DNA from: Bradyrhizobium sp. | GTDB lineage: Bacteria > Pseudomonadota > Alphaproteobacteria > Rhizobiales > Xanthobacteraceae | Assembly: GCF_030693485.1 (NCBI RefSeq) | Contig: NZ_JAUYAN010000326.1 | Coordinates: forward strand, 1 to 64,000 | Length of the DNA stretch: 64,000 bases | Direction: 5' to 3' | Shown: one piece after another, positions 59,599-64,000 of the stretch | How positions within the stretch are numbered: the stretch's first letter is position 1 | How the letters are laid out: each line of letters opens with the position of its first letter | Notes under the pieces: model-generated | Told to the model about the DNA's origin: nothing | Database searches by the model: none | Seen by the model: only the letters and a program-made list of their open reading frames with translations | Translations under genes and position numbers: made by a program

Positions 59599-60498
59599 TT
59601 GAAACGCTTAGTTCTTTTCTTTCTTGCACTTGCATCATTTTCTTATGCAGCAGCTTGTGATCGACCTGCGGGCGCTTATAGCCCCACCAATCACTCAGCC
59701 AACGTCACCAAGTACCAGACTGACAGCGCGAACCACGTGGCGATTTCGTCCGCGAAGGTCGATGGTGACTTCAACAAAGCCTTCCAGTGCGTCAACGATA
59801 TCGAAGTCCGGACGCCGCCGAGTGTCATCGGCAACACCGGAGAATTCCTCACCAACAACGGCACATCGGCAACCTGGGCCTTCGTCACCGCAGCGGGCAT
59901 CTCTAGCACCGCCGCCGACGCCGGGACCGTCCTCACCGCAGACGGGACGGGTGGCACTAGCTGGCTCGAAGCGGTCCCGGCCGGGACAATCCTGCCTTAC
60001 GCAGGCTCTGTCGCGCCTTCTGGATTCCTTTTCGCCTATGGGCAATCGCTGGCCCGGGATGATTATCCGGCACTGTTCACGGCGATTGGTACGGCCTACG
60101 GCGCCGCTGACGGTAGCCACTTCAGCCTCCCGGATCTGCGCGGCCGGACCATCGCAGGCCTCGACAACATGGGCGGAGTGGCGGCGAGCCGGGTAAGCCT
60201 GACGACCGCTGGAATCTCCGGGACTATCCTCGGCGCCGCCGGCGGGGACCAGCGCACCCAGGCGCACACCCACACCGCCGCGGTGACCGATCCGGGACAC
60301 TTCCATGAGGTGGACACCTTCGCCACCGCCACCGGCGCCGGCGCGGGTATCCCTCAGTCGGCAGCGTCTCCGGCCGGGACCGACTCGGTGACGAAATCCG
60401 CCACCACCGGCATCACGGTCAGCAATTCCACGGCCGGGCTTGGCTCGTCTGAAAACATGCAACCGACGATGATGCTCAACTGGATGATCCGGTACTGA
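59599..60498 (+). CDS. Tail-collar-domain protein with signal-like N-terminus
   Basis: 299 aa from a TTG. The N-terminus is a hydrophobic, signal-like segment followed by Cys (LASFSYAAAC). The phage tail-collar pattern lies near residues 130-195: GTILPYAGSVAPSGFLFAYGQSL, ending FSLPDLRGRTIAGLDNMGG. A glycine-rich C-terminal domain follows. It is probably a tail fibre or needle-type protein. Confidence 0.72.
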   Translation: MKRLVLFFLALASFSYAAACDRPAGAYSPTNHSANVTKYQTDSANHVAISSAKVDGDFNKAFQCVNDIEVRTPPSVIGNTGEFLTNNGTSATWAFVTAAGISSTAADAGTVLTADGTGGTSWLEAVPAGTILPYAGSVAPSGFLFAYGQSLARDDYPALFTAIGTAYGAADGSHFSLPDLRGRTIAGLDNMGGVAASRVSLTTAGISGTILGAAGGDQRTQAHTHTAAVTDPGHFHEVDTFATATGAGAGIPQSAASPAGTDSVTKSATTGITVSNSTAGLGSSENMQPTMMLNWMIRY

Positions 60499-60929
60499 TG
60501 AAGCTCGTCCCGGTCACTCCCAAACAAACGGTCGCTCTGATGGGGCGGTGGTTTTACGAGGCGATGATTTGCCCGCAGGATCCATCCTTACTCGAAGCGA
60601 GTCTCCAAGGGGTGGAGAATTTTGTTATCGACTGCGAGGGCCTGGCGGTTGGCTGGCTTGGTCTCCGGGCTGCTGAACTCGACGCGGTCACGTTGGACTT
60701 GGCCGTGGCGAAAAGTTACCGCGGGAAATGGGCAACACGGGATCTTCTGCGGCAGGCCGCGCAAGTGCTGTTCAAGGATCGTGAGTTCGTCCTTCTTCAC
60801 GCAAAGAAGCCAAGTGCAGTAAAATTGGCTTTGTCAGTCGGGGCAAACCCGCTTTATAGTAACGACATGGTTCGTGGTGGAGTCTTCGTTCTCAGTCGTG
60901 CAAGCTTCATGAAGGGGAGGCTTCATTGA
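60498..60929 (+). CDS. GNAT-like protein in the tail module
   Basis: 143 aa. It has the GNAT order: VTLDLAVAKSYRGKWATRDLLRQAA (acetyl-CoA binding R-G-K-W-A-T) and a C-terminal ALSVGANPLYSNDMVRGGVFVLSR. GNAT domains occur among internal virion proteins of T7-like phages. Its start overlaps the collar gene stop by one base. The role is unknown. Confidence 0.62.
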   Translation: MKLVPVTPKQTVALMGRWFYEAMICPQDPSLLEASLQGVENFVIDCEGLAVGWLGLRAAELDAVTLDLAVAKSYRGKWATRDLLRQAAQVLFKDREFVLLHAKKPSAVKLALSVGANPLYSNDMVRGGVFVLSRASFMKGRLH

Positions 60930-61931
60930 GTGGGAAGTGTCTTCTCTCCAAAAACTCCTCCAGCCCCGCCACCGCCGCCTCCGGTTGAATACATCAACTG
61001 GAAGGATGAGGTAAGCCGCACCCAGGGCAACTACGTCACCGGTCCGGATGGTGTTCGCACGCTGGTCACCTCGCGCCTCCCTCTTACGCCCGAAGAGCAA
61101 GCCTACGAAGCGAAGCTCGATGATATTAAAAACAAGAGCTTGGGATGGATCGATAAGCTCTCCACCAACTACAACCGCTCGGATATTCCCTGGCTTGATA
61201 AGTACCTGACGGATTGGGAAGAGACCCAGCGCGCGGCCTCCACCGACAGCAACACGATCCGCACGGAGCAGGAAGAGCGCGCGTTGGGCCGTTATGGGCA
61301 AGCCGACAGCACCGCAGGGATCAAGGCCCGCTCCCAGCGCCGCACCGATTACCGTGAATCGCAGGATGCAATCTCTCGTGATCTCAGCTCGATCGAGCAG
61401 GGGGTCCGGCAGAATGAACTCACCAACGCCCAAAATCTCTACGGCATTGCCACCGGCCGTCAGGATATGCAGCTCTCCCAGCTCGCGGATTCTCTCGGCC
61501 GCGGTTCGCAGATGCAGATGGCGGACGCAAATCTCCAGCAAAACCGCAACCTCGCCATGTACAGCGGGGCACTTCAGCAACAGCAAATGAAGCAACAGGC
61601 GTCGCAGGCGGGGATGTCGAACATCGCAGGCCTCGCAACCCTCGCAACGCTGGCCGCCGGGCCGATGGGCTTTGGGCTCTACGGCGCCTCAGCCGCCGGC
61701 GCCGGTCTCCCCGCCGGTGCTCGAATGGTCGCCTCCGACCGCCGCCTGAAAACCGACATCAAGAAGGTCGGCAAAACCGATAGCGGTCTGAACATCTACC
61801 GGTACCGCTACAAGGGCACGCCGCTCCCCACCCTGGGCGTAATGGCGCAAGAGGTTGAAGTGTGGAATCCGTCTGCAGTCCACACTCTCCCCAACGGCAT
61901 CAAACTCGTTGATTTGGCGAAGGTGGCCTAA
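60930..61931 (+). CDS. Virion protein with C-terminal S74 intramolecular chaperone
   Basis: 333 aa from a GTG right after the previous TGA. The N-terminal part (Pro-rich start, then coiled coil and Gln-rich helices) resembles ejection proteins, not a tail-fibre shaft. The C-terminal ~70 residues carry ASDRRLKTDIKKV, the S74 catalytic Ser-Asp pattern of endosialidase-type chaperones, which cut themselves off after trimer folding. The combination is unusual. Confidence 0.65.
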   Translation: MGSVFSPKTPPAPPPPPPVEYINWKDEVSRTQGNYVTGPDGVRTLVTSRLPLTPEEQAYEAKLDDIKNKSLGWIDKLSTNYNRSDIPWLDKYLTDWEETQRAASTDSNTIRTEQEERALGRYGQADSTAGIKARSQRRTDYRESQDAISRDLSSIEQGVRQNELTNAQNLYGIATGRQDMQLSQLADSLGRGSQMQMADANLQQNRNLAMYSGALQQQQMKQQASQAGMSNIAGLATLATLAAGPMGFGLYGASAAGAGLPAGARMVASDRRLKTDIKKVGKTDSGLNIYRYRYKGTPLPTLGVMAQEVEVWNPSAVHTLPNGIKLVDLAKVA

Positions 61932-63223
61932 TGGCGAACGACAATCTCTCAATGGTCGATCCCAGCGCCATGCTGAAGCTATTCGGTGGCGGCGGTAAGT
62001 TGCCGTATTCGACTCTTGCCAGCCTCGCCGGCGCCCAGTCTCGGGAGGACGTGCAGGCCGACAGCCTCGCTGGGGTAGCAGGCAACATGGCAGGCGGGAC
62101 GGTTCTTTCTGAAATCGCCAAGGGCGTGACAAGCGGTATCTCTGCCAGCAAGAAGGATACCGCGCAGCAGCGCCGTGACGCGATGAACGCCCATATGCAA
62201 CAGCTGATGGAGTGGGAGGTGGGACAAGCCCAACACGAGGCGGAGCTGGAGGAACTGCTCCAGGCCGAGAGCTATGCCAAGGTCGGTCAGGGCCACCTTG
62301 TCAATGCCCTTACCGTCGCCGACGAGTTTGGCGACACGACGGAGCTAAACCGCTTTGTTCGCGCCAACCCAGCCATGCAACAGGTGATCGCGAAACAACT
62401 CCCTGAAGGCGCCACTTTCACCGGTATTAACATGCAACAAGGCGAGGGCGGGGTTAAGTACCTAGTCCCCGTGGGGCAGATGGCCGATGGCAGCACCGTC
62501 AACGGTAGCAAGCCGATCAACCTCGATTCCGTGCTTACCGCGTTCGCTCCCGACGTTATGGCGGTGAGGGCGGCGGCGCGGGGGGAACAGCTCAAGGCGA
62601 CGGCGGAACTGAATAAAACTGTGGCTGAGACAGACAAGGCCTCGGCGGAAGCCGATAAAGCCCGGGGAGAGGGCGGTCGCACAGATTGGAAGGAATTCGA
62701 GACCACAAGCGGGACTTACGCCACCCGGATTGAAGACGGCCGCGATCAAATGGCAGCCCTCATTAACGGAGGTTACTCTCCGCCGGAAGCGGTGAAGCTG
62801 GAGTGGGTCAACAACCCCTACGCCTACTCCTTCCTGGGCGATCAGGATCGGCAATACCTCCAGTCGATCCGAAACACCATCAACGCCACACTCCGCCGAG
62901 AATCCGGGGCGGTCATCAACCCCGACGAATTCACCAACGCGCGCCAGCAATACATCGTCACCGCCGAAGATGATGAGAAGCTGGCAAACCAGAAATTCCA
63001 GAACATCTCGACCGTGTTTGAGGGCTTCAAGCAGGGAAGCAACGGCTTCTACGATACCCTTCGCAAGAAGATGACCGAGACGCCATCCGCCGTGGCGCCT
63101 GAACCGACCGCACCCGCCTTGGAAGAAAATCCCCAGGCCGTGCAGATTCGCGCTCAATTCAAGGCAGGTAAGATTTCGCGGGAGGATGCAAGGGCGCAGC
63201 TTCAGGCGCTGGGTGTCAAATAG
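61931..63223 (+). CDS. DNA-ejection-type virion protein
   Basis: 430 aa, overlapping the previous stop by one base (TAATG). It is helical and Ala/Gln/Glu-rich with a glycine-rich early part (TVLSEIAKGVTSGISASKK) and a C-terminal helical domain. Size, order and composition fit P22 gp20/gp16-like ejection proteins injected ahead of DNA. No diagnostic motif. Confidence 0.55.
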   Translation: MANDNLSMVDPSAMLKLFGGGGKLPYSTLASLAGAQSREDVQADSLAGVAGNMAGGTVLSEIAKGVTSGISASKKDTAQQRRDAMNAHMQQLMEWEVGQAQHEAELEELLQAESYAKVGQGHLVNALTVADEFGDTTELNRFVRANPAMQQVIAKQLPEGATFTGINMQQGEGGVKYLVPVGQMADGSTVNGSKPINLDSVLTAFAPDVMAVRAAARGEQLKATAELNKTVAETDKASAEADKARGEGGRTDWKEFETTSGTYATRIEDGRDQMAALINGGYSPPEAVKLEWVNNPYAYSFLGDQDRQYLQSIRNTINATLRRESGAVINPDEFTNARQQYIVTAEDDEKLANQKFQNISTVFEGFKQGSNGFYDTLRKKMTETPSAVAPEPTAPALEENPQAVQIRAQFKAGKISREDARAQLQALGVK

Positions 63224-64000
63224 GTGGACCCGCTCGACGCCTTCCTCGACTCCTCGCCACAAGCAGCGGTCCCGGTGGACTTTGATGCGTTTCTCGATGC
63301 AGAAGTGCCACAGGCGCCAGAGGGAAATGGTGCCGTCCAAACCTTCATCAAGAACGCCGCCCAAGGGGCGCTCGCGAACTTCGGAGACGAAATCGACGCC
63401 GGCATCACCGCCGCCAAGCGAACGGTGGTTGATGGCAAGGACTTCAAGACCGAGTACGGCAACAAGCTCGCATACAACCGCACTTCCGACCGCCGGGACG
63501 CTGCTCAAAATCCGAAGTCAGCAATTGCCGGTCAGGTCGCGGGCGGAATCGCGGGCGCCGTTGCAATGCCCGCCTCCCGGGCTGCTACAACCCTCGGCCG
63601 AGTTGCTCAAGCCACCACTGGCGGAGCCGCTTTCGGCGCGACATCGGGAGCTGGCGCGGCTGATGGCGATCTGGTGGACCGCGGCCTCGGCGCCGTCGAA
63701 GGTGGGGCGCTGGGGGCAGCCGGGGGGCTGGTGGGCGGCACGCTGGGGGAAGTGGCGCGCAAGGGCATCGCCGCCGTTAAGGGCGCGAAGACCGTCGTTA
63801 AATCGTCCGACGATCTGCTGCAGGAGTACGTCGCCGGTCGCGAAGCATTGAAGGCTGTCGATCTGCCAGCGGAGGCTGTGCAGAAAGAGTTGGTCGATAA
63901 GGCGATGAGCGCGCTGAAGTATGAAAACGCCTCCCGGTTCGGGCCGGAGGTGAAGGAAATGCTCTCCGAGCTGAGGATGTTCGGTAAGAACGGTGTCAAC
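63224..64000 (+). CDS. DNA-ejection-type virion protein, 5' part (cut by window end)
   Basis: A GTG immediately after the previous TAG opens a frame that is still open at the window edge (259 codons); the ORF track shows only shadows here. It has a glycine/alanine-rich, possibly membrane-active region (IAGQVAGGIAGAVAMPASRA; GALGAAGGLVGGTLGE) and then a helical part. The amphipathic Gly-rich segment resembles pore-forming injection proteins of podoviruses. Confidence 0.6.
   Translation, partial: MDPLDAFLDSSPQAAVPVDFDAFLDAEVPQAPEGNGAVQTFIKNAAQGALANFGDEIDAGITAAKRTVVDGKDFKTEYGNKLAYNRTSDRRDAAQNPKSAIAGQVAGGIAGAVAMPASRAATTLGRVAQATTGGAAFGATSGAGAADGDLVDRGLGAVEGGALGAAGGLVGGTLGEVARKGIAAVKGAKTVVKSSDDLLQEYVAGREALKAVDLPAEAVQKELVDKAMSALKYENASRFGPEVKEMLSELRMFGKNGVN

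Larger units (their letters stand above)
35805..64000. mobile_element. Prophage (podovirus-like), left part; right end outside window
   Basis: From the tRNA-Thr scar onward the gene content changes to phage genes: methyltransferase, ERF, NinB, terminase, portal, capsid and tail genes. The structural order TerS-TerL-portal-scaffold-capsid-adaptor-hub-ejection fits P22-like podoviruses, with an N4-gp56-type capsid. Integrase, repressor and lysis genes were not recognised in the visible 28 kb, so they may lie right of 64 kb or be divergent in sequence. Confidence 0.9.

Noticed and set aside
1-64000. CRISPR arrays, insertion sequences and rRNA
   Set aside because: No regularly spaced repeat array, transposase or rRNA sequence was seen.

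Overview
The window joins ordinary alphaproteobacterial chromosome (1 to about 35.8 kb) to the left part of an integrated tailed phage (about 35.8 kb to beyond 64.0 kb). High GC, YidD, FolE, HisI and Omp31-type neighbours, DUF2336, stand-alone Hpt and receiver proteins, and the intergenic palindrome built on CCCTGCGAACGCAGGG all suggest Bradyrhizobium or a close relative (Nitrobacteraceae). This is recognition by eye; no database search was run.

Chromosome, left to right: the end of an MFS transporter; a TPR-caspase protein; a small secreted protein; a membrane-anchored alpha/beta-hydrolase-like protein divergent from an APC amino-acid permease plus a secreted protein; yidD; a ClpP-fold periplasmic protein; a LysR regulator; a GNAT acyltransferase with a small partner ORF; an XRE regulator; a Fe-S scaffold-like protein; folE-hisI; a lytic transglycosylase; DUF2336; Hpt and receiver proteins; nadK; a double beta-barrel outer-membrane protein. 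Next is a caspase/cyclase locus: a secreted caspase-like protein converges on an operon of a FecR-like protein and a CHASE2 adenylate cyclase. A serine carboxypeptidase, TPR protein, His-rich peptide, lipoprotein, Omp31 porin-like protein, an SCP2-like/hydrolase pair, a malate/lactate dehydrogenase and several short genes missing from the ORF track follow. Four CRP-like sites (TGTGA-N6-TCACA type) lie in non-coding DNA: one before the caspase, two before the FecR/cyclase operon and one before a 52-aa gene. They suggest cAMP-linked control of the caspase/cyclase locus.

Prophage: the left junction is an orphan 3' half of tRNA-Thr(TGT) at 35805-35852, so the element entered that tRNA and the rebuilt tRNA should lie beyond 64 kb. 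The left arm holds accessory genes: a HEPN-motif protein, a DUF4942 DNA methyltransferase, an H-NS-like protein and zinc-ribbon proteins. The centre holds replication and recombination genes (HTH replication protein, HNH-like proteins, LigD-type ATP ligase, NinB, ERF annealing protein). The right arm is a rightward morphogenesis module with a podovirus look: TerS, TerL, P22-like portal, scaffold, N4-gp56-like capsid, adaptor, tail hub, collar protein, GNAT, an S74-chaperone protein and ejection-type proteins. Integrase, repressor, holin and endolysin were not recognised inside the window. A repeated GTATAC-centred motif sits in three intergenic regions of the prophage and is a good candidate for its regulatory site.

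TerL and the portal have reading frames that run back without ATG, GTG or TTG to the stop codon of the preceding gene, in the same frame, so their starts are uncertain.
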